Assembly (NCBI GenBank): GCA_020465985.1
Contig: JAANYP010007543.1
Coordinates: 124,001 to 188,000, forward strand
Reading direction: 5' to 3'
Source of the DNA: Centrapalus pauciflorus
Lineage: Eukaryota > Streptophyta > Magnoliopsida > Asterales > Asteraceae
DNA: 64,000 nucleotides
A program made the position numbers and the translations under genes. The notes beneath the pieces were generated by a model. The model was not told the origin of the DNA. It made no database searches and worked only from the letters and a program-made list of their open reading frames with translations. Shown piece after piece: positions 1 to 14,087 of this stretch; positions within the stretch are counted from its first letter, which is position 1, and each line of letters opens with the position of its first letter.

Positions 1-1031
1 CTGTTGCAAGCAAAGCATGTGACGTCATCTGGATTGCACAATCCCATGTGTGATTTTCTACATCTCTTGCAGAATCGTGGCTCATTCGTTAGTGAATACG
101 CTTGGGCTTTCGGCTGTGAACTATACTGCTGGGATTGCTGAGGTTGCTGAGACTGGGACTTCTTAGGCTTAAAGAATCTGCCAAATCGCTGTTTCTTCGG
201 AGGAGATGGACATGTCGGGTTTGCTGATGGAGCATAAAGCTGATCGTCATACTCTAAATAACCCCTCTCGATCTGTCTATCTGCTTCAACCATTTCTAAG
301 TAACTCCTGTATTTTATCGCACTCATCGGATGTCGGTATCTCGGGTTGAGCCCTCCGCGGAATCTATTCATCTTCCTTTCCTCGGTAGCTACTTGATATG
401 AGGAGTATCCGCAAAGCCGAGAGAATTTGTGCTCGTACTCATCTACAGTCTTAGTTCCTTGGGTCAGCTGCATCAATTGGACTTCCATCTTATCTCGTTG
501 GTCAATCGTGCAATACTTCGAGTTAAACATATCTAGGAATTGATTCCACTCTAAAGTATGTATCACCTCTTCTCCATATATGCTCCTCTGAGTCTTCCAC
601 CAAGCACGGGCAGCTCCAACAAACTACGCAGACACATAACTCACTTTCTTAGATTCTAAGCAGTCGGAAATTCTGAAGATTTCCTCAGTATGGCTGATCC
701 AATCCATCGCCTGAATTGGATTGACTGTACCCTCAAAGTTCAGGGCACCGCTCGCTTTAAAATCTTTAAATTTACAGCCTTTAGGCTGCTCGATTTGGGT
801 TTCAGGATTTGAGTTATCAGAATCAGATTCTTCATTCTGGATTTGCTTTTATTTTCTCTTATTCTTTTTATCTTCACGTCTCTTAGTTTTGGCCTCATCT
901 CTGGCCTGAAACTGTTCTTGCATTATCTTATTTTGTTGTTCAGAGTGTTGGGCTAATAACTGTTGCATCATTTCAAACATCTGTTGTGGGGTCATGTTAC
1001 TTGGTATGTCACCTGATCCTGATCCTGACAT
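1..1031 (-). pseudogene. Ty3/gypsy gag, broken, cut by window edge
   Basis: This is the gag gene of a Ty3/gypsy LTR retrotransposon, read on the minus strand from the ATG at 1029-1031. The start region has a Gln/Met-rich stretch and a basic run (TKRREDKKNKRK). After it come a retrotransposon-gag domain with the hallmark ARAWW block near 600 and, close to the window edge, a retroviral-type zinc knuckle beginning CKRC. Protein homology continues in the same frame across two stop codons, TAA at 849-851 and TAG at 624-626, so this copy cannot make full-length Gag. The gene lies just downstream of the PBS and LTR at 1215-3701, as expected. The pol genes and the 3' LTR would lie left of base 1. Family assignment is from visible motifs. 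The Del/Tekay chromovirus group is likely but not shown, because integrase is outside the window. Confidence 0.85.
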
Positions 1032-1214
1032 CTTAACTGAAAATTAAAATCATTTAACTATCAGTTTATAGACTTAGATCTATGTACCCTTTTCCCATCC
1101 TAACAGTCTGTACATCCTATCTCAGTTCAAACCACCTAAATGATTGATACATATATATTGCTTCAGTTTGAGACCAAGTATACTCACGTAATACTTGATT
1201 TACTCAAACTATGG

Positions 1215-1226
1215 GCTCTGATACCA
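1215..1226 (-). other. Primer binding site (tRNA-iMet type)
   Basis: The minus strand reads TGGTATCAGAGC, the usual plant retrotransposon primer site complementary to initiator tRNA-Met. It lies three bases inside the LTR end at 1230 and sets the orientation of the element as minus strand. Confidence 0.9.
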
Positions 1227-1229
1227 TCC

Positions 1230-3701
<2,472 letters not shown>

Positions 3702-3930
3702 GATATAGATATAGATTAATGACAAAAGTAGGAAAGGGAAACACCCTATTAGGGTGTCTATTTAGCAACACCCTACATTTCTTTAGTTTTGGGAAAGATT
3801 TGGAATGAAATGCGAAAATATAGATTTTAGAAAATATCGGAATCCTCGATATCTAAAAATCCAAAAAAAATAACTTGTTTTATTTTTTTAAAATAATTTT
3901 TTTATTTTCTATTTGGCAAATATTGATACA
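3702..3930. other. AT-rich spacer
   Basis: Short flank between the gypsy LTR and the Helitron. I see no gene or clear element in it. Confidence 0.5.
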
Positions 3931-3960
3931 CTAGTTTATTACCCACATATTACGCGGATA

Positions 3961-4051
<91 letters not shown>

Positions 4052-4875
4052 CAGGTTCATCAGCGTACCTATGAGATTCCAGCGTACCCAGCGTACCCTA
4101 ATGTGAATGATCATTCACATATATTTTTTTTGAATAGACATGTATAAGACAACATTATAAGACTTTTTTTCAAAAGGAGCAACATCATAAATCTTGTGAA
4201 TAGTAAAAAAAAGATCATGTGAATGGTCATTCACACCATTCACATGGTGTCAAATGACCATTCACATGGATGACCATTCACATAAATATGCATTGAGCAT
4301 TCACATAATTTTTAAGGACACAGAAAGTGTGAATGTATGTGAAATTCATATATCATGTGTATAACATTAATTTAAACATGGTTATGAGGAAAAAAAATTA
4401 AAAAAAAGTTTTTTAAGGTTGGTACCTTCGGGTGCACTTGATTTCGAGAGGTACCTTTTTGAACCTGAATCTATATATATATATATATAATATAATATAA
4501 TATAATAAATTAAAAGGTAACGATGTAAATATTATTATATTAAAAAAAGTATATAAGAATGATATTATTATTTATTATGACTTATTAATTTTATATATTT
4601 TTAAATATATATGCATAGTAATTATTTTCTTATATTTTTACAACTTTTGTTATATTATATTGTGATTAATAAGTTAGTAAAGTATTAGATATTGTCTAAT
4701 TTGATTTGATTTGAATTTAAAAGTAGATTATTTTAGATTTGGATGATATGATATAAATTTTTTTATTGTTTTTAAAACCTTATAAATGTCACGTGTCGAT
4801 TCATGGTGATGATATGTGGTTTCACAAAAAATGAGTAGAGTTACTTTATTATTATTATTATTTATTGATTACAGA
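3931..4875 (-). mobile_element. Non-autonomous Helitron
   Basis: On the minus strand the element begins TCTGTAATCAATAAAT at 4875 and ends with CTAG at 3931-3934. Just inside the 3' end is a short GC-rich hairpin (CCGCGTAATATGTGGG), as in plant Helitrons. The flanking host bases are A before the 5' end and T after the 3' end, the expected Helitron target. There is no Rep/helicase coding sequence. A TA array (3967-4047) and a 424-bp MITE (4048-4471) sit inside it. The 5' part resembles 33,842-33,960. Confidence 0.7.
4048..4471. mobile_element. 424-bp MITE in a TA array, copy 1
   Basis: The ends are inverted repeats (GAATCAGGTTCA and, from the other side, GATTCAGGTTCA), followed inward by GGTACC/GCGTACC blocks. 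The interior holds several short palindromes built on GTGAATGATCATTCAC. The element is set inside a TA microsatellite, so the target duplication is ambiguous. A close copy lies at 41,383-41,791. The same ends and the same palindromic motif occur in the 2.2-kb foldback at 34,115-36,329. Confidence 0.8.
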
Positions 4876-5081
4876 TTTGAGCTTTAATTATTTATGACTT
4901 CTTTAAACGTAATTTTAGTCTTTTTAGATTTTAATTGTGTTTTTTTTGGTATTTTTAAATAATATAATAAATAATTTTATTTTTGATAAGTAATATGTAT
5001 TAGTGCATAAATTTATATTTTAAATATTTTTTAAAGGTAATTTTTAAATAATTTTACATTTTCGGATAAGCCGATATTCGA
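4876..5081. other. AT-rich spacer
   Basis: No gene or repeat recognised between the Helitron and the hAT-type MITE. Confidence 0.5.
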
Positions 5082-5089
5082 TTTTCAGC

Positions 5090-5513
5090 CATGGGCGGAC
5101 CTAGTTTATATATATACGGGTGTCACTCGACACTGATAAATTTTCAAAATATTGAGTTACGTATGTATCAAAAACTCGAGTGACACCAGATTTTTTTTTA
5201 ATTGACACCTACAAAAAATTTATGAAATTATAATATACATATTTAATTTATATTTGTTGTTTTTATTACTCAAATTTATTGAAATATTACTGAGTTTTAA
5301 TCATAAAAACCATAAAAAACCAAATTTCTGATATAAAGTTAAACAGTATTCTACTATGTACTTTTTTAATTAGAAAAATCTTGTTATTTGTTAATTTTAT
5401 GTGGCAATCTGTTTCGATGACCCGATCCATATTAGTAAATATTTCAAATATATAAGTATTGAAATTGCTCTAAAAAAGTGACACCCATAACAAAATTCCT
5501 GGGATCCGCCCTG
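5090..5513. mobile_element. hAT-type MITE, 424 bp, 8-bp TSD
   Basis: Terminal inverted repeats CATGGGCGGACCTAG and CAGGGCGGATCCCAG are followed by a shared GGTGTCACT block. The 8-bp target duplication TTTTCAGC is exact (5082-5089 and 5514-5521). No coding sequence is present. An 8-bp TSD with CAGGG-type ends fits the hAT superfamily. Confidence 0.85.
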
Positions 5514-5680
5514 TTTTCAGCTAATCCAAATTTTGAATTATCCAAAAATCGAATATAGTAATTTTTTGGTATTTGATTTTTGAATTATCCAATATTAGAA
5601 TATATGGAAATCGGATGATCTAAAAATGAACACCAAACACGAGATGGAGAAGGGATTGAGATCGTGAAAGTCCCAGAGAG

Positions 5681-6711
5681 TAGGGTCGTCTCTAAGATTT
5701 TGAAGGCCCTGTGCAAAAACTATAAAAGAGGCCCTATAAATGAAATGCAATTATAAACTTCACTAATACGAGCTCTTCAATTCGTTTTTTCTTTTTACGT
5801 TTTCATACCCAGACTCGTGTTTTCTCTACCTAAAAGAGATAAAACGATTGGGAAAAGATTGAAATAATGAAAAGATACAACCTGAGGGCCTCTGTCCACA
5901 GTCCACTGTCCGGTGCTAGCAATTAGAATCAGGCCTCTGCGGCTTCTGTTTGATCCGAATCAACAAGCCAAATAGCCAATAGAAGTATAATCAACAGTTC
6001 AACACTTCAAGTCTTCAACATTCAACAGGTAGCCAGAAATCAACAATTGACCAGAAAATATTCAGAAGAAAGAAATCAAATCTGAATTCAGTAGATTTCT
6101 GAAAATTCCGAATAAGAAGATTTCTTATTCAAAATTCAAATCAGAATATTTCTAATTTCTGAAATCAATTCACTAAATGTCTAAACAGATTGTAGAAGAC
6201 TAGAAGCTTTCGTATATCAGTTATCAATATATTATAGTATATGACCAAACTTTGTCAAATACTCAAATATAAGAATGATGGAATGAAATTGAAAAAAAAA
6301 ACTGTTACAACGTTACTAGTACTACCATTGCGATTTCAGATTTGCGAGTGCCGAGGAGGCGGTCTGGCTCTGCGTGTCTGACTGTCTACGATACCGTCGA
6401 GGCGAGAAGGGGAGGAGACGAGGATGCGGAGACGCCTCGTGGATCTCAAAAGACGGCGGCGTTTGACTTCTCCTCTCCATTTTCGGCTTTTCGCACTACA
6501 ACCCTGAACCCTGGATTTGATATTTTGATCGAGTGATGAAGTGATCGACGAAGGCACGAAGCCGGCGCAGGTCTGAGATGATTTGTGCGCTTGTGCTACT
6601 GCTGGGCTTATTTTTGACATATGGATACCCTTAAAAAAATTTGTTTTAGGCCCTCGTCAAATCTGGGCCCTGGGCAGAGGCCCACTTAGCCCCCCTCCAT
6701 CACCGGGCCTG
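5681..6711. mobile_element. hAT-type non-autonomous element, 1,031 bp
   Basis: The exact 8-bp duplication CCAGAGAG (5673-5680 and 6712-6719) frames the element. The left end is TAGGGTCGTCTCTAAG with AGGCCCTGTGCA inside; the right end, inverted, is CAGGCCCGGTGATGG with GCCCAGGGCCC inside. The core at about 6330-6600 is much richer in GC than its surroundings and is open in two frames for 60-94 codons. It could be a captured host fragment, but I do not recognise the protein. The ends resemble those of the element at 44,038-45,445. Confidence 0.8.
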
Positions 6712-6798
6712 CCAGAGAGGGAGAAAGAACAAGTTGACGGACAGAGAGGGATACGTTTGGTGTAGATGACAAAGAATTGAATTTTAATATTATTTTAA

Positions 6799-8735
6799 GA
6801 GCAAATAGCTAAAAATAGTAACAATTTTTGTCATTTTTATCATTAATAATAACATTATTTTTTTATCATTTATAGTAACATTATTTATTTTTTATCATTA
6901 ATAATATCAACTTTTATATTTTTTATCATTTATAGTAATAACCTTTTGTTTTCTATCAATAATAGTAATTAGTGACCTGCAAACCTGTTTAGCAGATCAC
7001 CAACAACTTTTCAATGATAAAAAATAGTAATATCTTTTCATATTTTTATCAATAACAGTAACATGTCAAGTTAAAACCTAAGTTTTTATTTCATTAAGTT
7101 TTCTAAGATTCCATAAATACCAAAATAAACCCAATTTATGTTTCGAATTTTGTTGTGAATATTTATATTAATTTAATTTAATTTTTCTATTATTATTTAT
7201 TTATTTCAAGTTCATTTAATTATATTATTACTATCTTTAGTGACTAATTTTTAATTTCATACAAGTGTTATTTTTTCATAACCTTATCAATTTTTTAATA
7301 TCTATTCTGAATATTTACGGTTAGATAATATTAGATTATTTATTCACAATTATATATAATATGAACGAAAAAATACTATGAATCATTCTAATTTTCACTT
7401 TTTCCGAACGAAAAAACTATAAGCCATCATTATCTTAGTTTTCTGAACAAAATAATACAAATCGTTTAAGTTTATAGTTTTTCCGATCTAAATGGGCAAT
7501 AAGTGTTTTATTTAAAAAACAACAAACTAAAATAAGTCTCAGTATTTTTCATTTTGAAAAATATCAATCATAATTAATCATAGTTTTTTCATTCCTATAA
7601 AAACAAAAATAATAAATGGGTTGCAATATTTTTTCATTCATAGTACTTTTTTGTTTGGAAAAACTAAAAAAACCAGAATGATTCATATTTTTTTGTTTGG
7701 AAAAACTAAAAAATAGCATGGTTCATATTTTTCTATTTGAAATTAAAAAACTATAAATTATTCAGTTTTTCAATCTTTCAAATGTAAAGTAGTATGCTCC
7801 ATTCAAGTTTTTACATTTCCTGAATGACAAAAATTACGACCATTCATTTTTTAGATTTTTTACAAAAAAAATTATGAACAACAATTGTTTTTTGATTTTT
7901 GCTAACGAAAAAAATTACAACCCACTATTTTTTTAGTTTTCAACAACAAAAGAAACTATGAATAATTACGTTTTATAATTTTTTTTATATGTATTATATT
8001 GCAAACCATTTTTGATTTTTAGTATTGTAAATAAAAACTACAACCCATTTGGATTGAGAAAACCAAAAAATCACAAATGTTTATATTATTTTGCTCGAAA
8101 AAACCAAAAAATGAATGGTTCATATATAGTATTTCGTTCGAAAAACGTGAAAATTGAAATGATTCGTAGTAGTTTTTTCGTTCATATTATATATAATCGT
8201 GAATAGATAATCAAATATCATCTAACCGTAAGAATATATATTAGAAATTTATAAGGTTATGAAAAATTAAAAAATTGTAAATAAATATATTAAATTAAAT
8301 TAAAAAAATAGTGACTAAAGATAGTAATAATATAATTAAATAAGCATTATATAAATCAATAATAAATGAATCTAAAAACTAAATTTTATTATAAAATTTC
8401 ACATCAAAACATGAAAACATAAATTGGGTTTATTTTGATATTTATGAAATCTTAGAAATACTTCAATAATAAAAAAAAGTTGGTTTTAATTTGATATATA
8501 TTACTGTTATTGATATAAATATGAAATGTTGTTACTATTTTTGATAACTAAAAAGTTGTTGGTGACCTGCTAAACAGGTTTGCAGGTCACCTATTACTAT
8601 TTTTGATAGACTAATAAAAAGTTGTTACTATAAACGATAAAAAATACAAAAATAATGTTAATGATAAAAAATAAATAATGTTACCATTAATGAAAAAAAT
8701 GTCAAAATTTGTTACTATTATTGGGTTATTTTCCG
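6799..8735. mobile_element. MULE-like foldback element, 1.94 kb
   Basis: The whole element is an inverted repeat with arms of about 0.95 kb meeting near 7765. It is flanked by the exact 9-bp duplication TTATTTTAA (6790-6798 and 8736-8744), as for Mutator-like elements. The ends carry reiterated AATAGTAACAA and ATCATTAATAGTAAC motifs. Each arm holds a 31-bp hairpin, GGTGACCTGC plus loop plus GCAGGTCACC (6971-7001 and 8561-8591). No transposase is encoded; short ORFs are chance. A diverged partial copy lies at 60,594-61,070. Confidence 0.8.
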
Positions 8736-8744
8736 TTATTTTAA

Positions 8745-9130
8745 ACGTGTGATGTGGATGACATCAGTAAATATTATTGACGTGGCTAGTTATGTTGGAT
8801 TGTTAGGTTACGGGGAGTCGTTGGCAATGATGCCAAACAAAATTGCAACCACATCAGCCTTACGTATGATTTGACATCCTTTGCCATTTTGATGTCTCAT
8901 TTTGATGGTGTGGATGTTATTCTTTAAATTTTTTTTTCATTTTAAACTTGAAATAAAAACCTGAAATAAAAGATAACATTAAATTAATAATATTAAAATT
9001 AAACATAACATTAAAAATTAAAACATTCAAATTAAAAATTAGAACATCCAAACTAAAAACATAACATTTATATTTCAAAAATAAAACATACTTAATGAAA
9101 TCTACAATCCCCATTTTGTCTCAAATTTTT
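8745..9130. other. Spacer, no gene seen
   Basis: AT-rich sequence between the foldback and the Harbinger-type pseudogene. It may be the 3' untranslated or terminal part of that element, but no terminal repeat was identified. Confidence 0.4.
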
Positions 9131-9139
9131 CCTTTTGTT

Positions 9140-10037
9140 TCAACACGACTTCGACTTGTTTTCCGGTCAAATGACTAATGTCTTTGAAATAAATCCTCAT
9201 GTCACGAGTTTTTTTTCTCTCGATGACCTCTTCTTTTTTCAACACCAAAATATTCGTTTAAACGATCTTGTAATCCCGCCATATTTGTCACAATGGTTTC
9301 AAGATCTTGTAAACATGATGTATTTGTGATACCAGAACTTGTTGCCGCTTTACCCTTACGTTTTGTCGCGTTCTTTCCAATCGCTCGTGTGGGTGAGAGA
9401 ACCTCAAAGGAGTCGTCATCATTGTCTTCGTCTTTAAGGTTGATTCCGATATGCGCATCCGACGCCATGATGTACTCGTTAGAATTTGATTTTTTGATCG
9501 TTTAGAGCCACGTTCAATAAAATTGTCAGTCGTCGCAACACGTTGCCAAGTTAGGAAATCTTTTACCACCGACCAAACTTTGATATGTTGAAAAGGATAC
9601 ACATTCGTGTCTTTAACACATTGCAAATGTTTTTTTTTTGAATGTTGACATCGTTTTGACCACTTTCTCATTGGATCGAGTGGAATATTGCTCCATTTGT
9701 TATATAGTTGGTCTTTTGAACGATACTTATTTTTACCCATCTATGTATGGAACCGTAGCCGAATTCGATTCCAAAACGACAGGGGTGTGGTTGGAGATGA
9801 GAGTGGTATGTACTCCGCAAACGGATCAAATTGAGAATATTCTGACGACATAAAGTTTAGTCGAGTAGGGGTCATGCCATACCCTCGACCGAAAATGTGT
9901 TACGGAACACCCATAAAGTTAAGAAAACCCGTCAAAGAGTAAAATGGTTGATTCATTTGTATAGGGATCAGACGCTAACCTTGATTCATGGAATTTAGTG
10001 TGGTTGGATTGTTGGACGAACCGGTTGCTGATGCCAT
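9140..10037 (-). pseudogene. PIF/Harbinger ORF1-like (Myb/SANT, NAM-associated) relic
   Basis: Minus-strand protein homology starts at an ATG at 10035-10037 (MASATGSSNNPTTLNS) and runs in pieces to about 9140. Recognisable blocks are a Myb/SANT-like stretch (FWNRIRLRFH, then KYRSKDQLYNKWSNI, about 9660-9790), a WSVVKDFLTWQ segment, and a C-terminal block with acidic residues followed by RAIGKNATKRKGKA (about 9350). That layout matches the plant DNA-binding ORF1 of Harbinger transposons, often annotated as glutathione S-transferase T3-like or NAM-associated. At least three in-frame stops and a frame change near 9500 show it is dead. No DDE transposase partner is present. The family call rests on motif order, not on a database search. 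Confidence 0.6.
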
Positions 10038-10176
10038 TTGAGGGGTAAGTCTGTTTGAGGTGTGGGAAATTTTTGATAGAATGTTTGATGAGAGAAATGT
10101 GTTTTGAGGTGTGTGAAATTAAAAAAATGTGTGTATATATATAACATGAGAAGTGTTTGTAGTGTTTGAAATATAA

Positions 10177-10245
<69 letters not shown>

Positions 10246-10531
10246 TATATATATACATATATAATGAGGATCATTTAAGCATCATCTAATAATAAGCACG
10301 GTGCGCACCAATAAAAATTTGACAAATTAACATCAATTAAAACTTTTGCATGTTACATATAACTTATTTACATAGTTTGAATTTAATCAATCTAATGAAT
10401 CTTGTATATATTAAAGCTTATGAATAGAATGAACCTAATGAAGCTTGTATATATAAAAATTGTATGTATTAAACCTTATTTTGAATGGTGCTAACCGGTG
10501 CTTAATTATAAACGGTGCTCAAAGTATCCCT
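10038..10531. other. AT-rich region with AAT microsatellite
   Basis: It holds an (AAT)n array at about 10,176-10,245. A long Tyr-only reading frame here is a product of the repeat. No gene seen. Confidence 0.6.
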
Positions 10532-10533
10532 GA

Positions 10534-10645
<112 letters not shown>

Positions 10646-10799
10646 CAAAGGTTCTTTTGTGAACACTTTATTCGTTGTGAACAACCACAAAATGACTTTG
10701 AATCCTATAAATCTTATTGCAAATACTACTAAACTCTTCTACTAACCTCTAAATCTTGTTGGATCCTATAAATATATAAAATATTCAATGTGGAATATT

Positions 10800-11050
10800 C
10801 AATGTGGAATTACTTCTCTTCCTTTCACATCTTAAAATCTTTTACACACTCATATTCAAGTTTATAACGTTGAATTCTATATTCAATATATAAAATTCAG
10901 TCGATTCAATGTAAAATATTCAGTGTGGAATTACTTCTCTTCCTTTCACATCTTAAAATCTTTTACACACTCATATTCAAATTTATAACGTTGAATTCTA
11001 TATTCAATATATAAAATTCAGTCGATTCAATGTAAAATATTCAATGTGGA
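10800..11050. repeat. Two-copy 121-bp tandem repeat
   Basis: The block containing GTGGAATTACTTCTCTTCC begins at 10,804 and again at 10,925. The copies are nearly identical, and a third partial start follows at about 11,040. No coding potential. Confidence 0.8.
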
Positions 11051-11516
11051 ATATTCAGTGATGAATATTAAAAAAGTATATAAAAATGTAAAATCATAGA
11101 TCACATTTTGAAAAGCATAAAAATCTCATTTTATGATATAATTCTTTTATTTTAAAAATTAATAATTTTTATTTTATTTAAATTTGAAAGTTGATTATGT
11201 AGTTTATATTAAATTTAGATTCTGCAATAATATTTTGTGTGTGTATTCCATGTATATTTGTTTGAATTGATAAAAATAAATTTTGATGTTGACTTAATAA
11301 GAGTAATGCATCTTTACTAACTGGTTACACAGTGACAATAGAAGGAATAAATAATGTAATCCAAAATTAAAGGACATGTTATAAAGTTTGATCACTTGAC
11401 CTTTATGATAAATCATATCCCTAATTTCAATGCTAATTATAAAAAGTTAAAAATAAGCATTATTAATATAAAAAATTATATGCTATATGATTAAGTCAAA
11501 AGAGCTACATCCTCTT

Positions 11517-11948
11517 TTAAGTCCAAGATGATTCAAAATGCCAATCTGAACTTGGATACGATGAGTTAACTCTGGATACATAAAATCCATCAGATTGTAC
11601 TAACCAATAACAATGTTGAGTGATAAGTTTAAAATGACTACAAAAGTTCCTAATATGCTTACTATACAATGCCACAGTTGCTGTCTTTGAATCCCATGTA
11701 AAATCACCATATACTGGCTTACCCCTTGGACAAAAGTACCATTCAAATATACCGCCTGGTAGAATGATATATGATTCATCAATTGGATATCCCACATGTA
11801 GTGACACCTCACCTCGGATGCCATTGGTGACAAATATATGCCATTCTAAAGTAAAAATGCAATTTGTAGTAGAGTTAGTTACATGAGAGGATGAAAAAGT
11901 TGGGCTGAAAAAGAGAGCCAAGATGAGAAAGAGTGTAACCATTGGCAA
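11517..11948 (-). CDS. S1-type self-incompatibility homologue (SPH), secreted
   Basis: Intact single-exon ORF of 143 residues. It begins with a clear signal peptide (MPMVTLFLILALFFSPTFSS) and continues with the plant self-incompatibility protein S1 fold. Visible blocks are the W-x-I-x-V-x-NG motif (EWHIFVTNG), the LPGGIFEWYFCP block, and the C-terminal cysteine pair in FCSHF and HCYWLVQSDGFY. Length and lack of introns suit the family. Known members are small secreted proteins; the poppy S protein is the female determinant that triggers pollen rejection, while most homologues have no assigned role. The first family cysteine, usually just after the first beta strand (VHC), is replaced here (LHVGY). 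N-glycosylation sequons occur at NST and NSS. An AT-rich TATA-like tract lies at about 11,995-12,012, upstream on the minus strand. The MPM start is chosen because the signal peptide follows directly. Confidence 0.85.
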   Translation of the reverse strand: MPMVTLFLILALFFSPTFSSSHVTNSTTNCIFTLEWHIFVTNGIRGEVSLHVGYPIDESYIILPGGIFEWYFCPRGKPVYGDFTWDSKTATVALYSKHIRNFCSHFKLITQHCYWLVQSDGFYVSRVNSSYPSSDWHFESSWT

Positions 11949-12067
11949 TATGTTAAAATTTTGAGAATATTAGGGTTAATTTCTATTCTTGAGTTATATA
12001 TATATATATATACACACATGTGTGTGTGTGAGATCAATATGTATATTTTGGTATCAATTAGCTTCAT

Positions 12068-12389
12068 TTATATCATAATTTTTAGTAAGAAAACCTTCAA
12101 TATTTACTAAAAAACCTTCAATATTTATAAATAAAAAAATCATACATTAATTGTCATAATGACAAAAGTATAATGACAAAAGTTGGAATTATTACGTGAA
12201 GTTAAAAGCTAAAAGTCATACATCAATTATCAAAATGACAAAAGTAACATTGATGAGCATATTCAATGACTCCTTGAAAGCGGGCTTCTTGGCTTATGTG
12301 GTAAAAAAAAAAAGTGACTACAGGGAGTTTTTGTAGTAATAACTATTATAATTATCATTGGCTCCTTGAAAGCGGGCTTCTTGGCTTAT
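12068..12389. other. Spacer with a 30-bp direct repeat
   Basis: The sequence CCTTGAAAGCGGGCTTCTTG followed by GCTTAT occurs twice, at about 12,273 and 12,363, about 90 bp apart. The second copy abuts the truncated left arm of the next foldback. No gene recognised. Confidence 0.5.
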
Positions 12390-14087
12390 TTGGTCCCTCA
12401 AGTAAATTTTTTTATTTAACTCTTCTATTATTATTATTATTATTAATTTAACTTTTTACCCATTAATTTATTTGTTTATTAAGTTTCCTATATTTTAATA
12501 TTTTTTAATTTAAATTACAAACTTATTTATTTCTTTTATTATAAACATTAGTATCAAATTAGAATCCATTTCTTTTTTAGCTTTTACTTGTTTTTACAAA
12601 CGAAAAAAAGTTACAAACCATTCATGTTTTAAGTTTTTTCATTTTTTAAACATAAAAAGTTATGAAAACCAATCTATTTTTTATTTTTTTTTTTCTGCAC
12701 CAAAAGATTCATCACATTCCGATTTTTTGTTTTGGAAAATGTAAATACAAACAGTTCTTTTATTAGTTTTTGCAAACGAAAAAACTACGAATAAGTCTGA
12801 TTTTCAGTTTTTCCAAACAAAAAAAAAATCATTTTATTTTTCTAGTTTTTCAAACCAAAACATTACCTTTTATTTTTTTTCTCCAAACGAAAAACTACGA
12901 ACCATTACGTTTTAAGGTTTTTTCAAAAAATGAAATAGTGTATAACCTTTTTGTTTGGAAAAACTAAAAAAAAATGAATTGGTTTGTAGTAATTTACGAT
13001 TGGAAAAAGTTAAAAACGTAATGATTAGACTAACATAAAAATCGAATAAAAAATAGACTATTTCATTTTTTGAAAAATCGTATTTTGTACGTTTGGAAAA
13101 AGCAAAAAGATCAAAATGAGTCTATTTTTTGTTCGATTATTATGTTATTCTAATCATTAAGTTTTTAAGATCTTTCAATCGTAAAAAACTACAAACCATT
13201 TTATTTTTTTTTAGTTTTTCCGAACAAAAAAGCTACACATATTTCATTTTTTTTGAAAAAAACTTTAAAACGTAATGGTTCATAGCTTTTCGTTCGGAGA
13301 AAAAAAAAGGTAATGATTTGATTCGAATAACTAGAAAAATAAAATGATTTTTGTTTGTTTATAAAAACTGAACATCAGAGTTATTCGTAGTTTTTTCGTT
13401 TATAAAAACTAATAACAGAATTGTTTGTATTTATTTTCGTTTTCGAAAACAAAAAATCGGAGTAACTTGAATTTTTTGGTGCAGAAAAAAATAAAAAAAA
13501 GGGATTCACCTTTTAAATTGAAAAAACTTAAAACATGTATGGTTAGTAACTTCTTTTCGTTTGAAAAAATAAATAAAAGTTTACGGTTTAAATTTTTTTG
13601 GTTTGGAAAACTACAATATAAAATATTTGTATTTTTTCATTCGAAAAAACTAAAAAAGGAAATGGATTCTAATTTGATATAATTGTTTATAATAAAAGAA
13701 ATAAATAAGTTTGTATTTAAAGTAAAAAATATATTAAAATATAGGAAACTTAATAAACAAAAAAATTAATACGTAAAAAGTTAAGTTAATAATAATAATA
13801 GTTATAATAATAATAATAACAACAATAATAATACTAATAATGAAAGAGTTAAATAAAAAAAATTTAGTGACCAAAACTAAAACAAACTTGAGGGATCAAA
13901 ACATTATAAAAAAAGGGTAAAATGGTCATTATAGAAAATTTAACCATTTCATTGTTAAAATTAACGACAGAGGGACCATTTTTGCAAGTAAACAGTGGAA
14001 ATAAGGACCGTTTATGCAAAATTGAAACTATAGGGATCGTATCCAAAGTTTTATGCAAACCACAGGGGCCATTTCTGTAATTTACTC
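12390..14087. mobile_element. MULE-like foldback, left terminus missing
   Basis: Two arms (about 12,390-12,990 and 13,080-13,870) are inverted copies sharing blocks such as AACTTTTTACCCATTAATTT. The right end has a longer terminal repeat ending, read inward, GAGTAAATTACAGAAATGG at about 14,087, the same end type as the MULE at 23,806. The corresponding left terminus is absent, so the element is truncated. Short ORFs in the arms are not coding. Confidence 0.65.

Noticed and set aside
9135..9505. Plus-strand ORFs at the Harbinger relic
   Set aside because: Antisense shadows of the ORF1-like pseudogene, which has recognisable motifs on the minus strand.
12770..13682. Lys/Phe-rich ORFs on both arms
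   Set aside because: They arise from inverted AT-rich arms of a foldback; no domain and no conservation between arms at the protein level.
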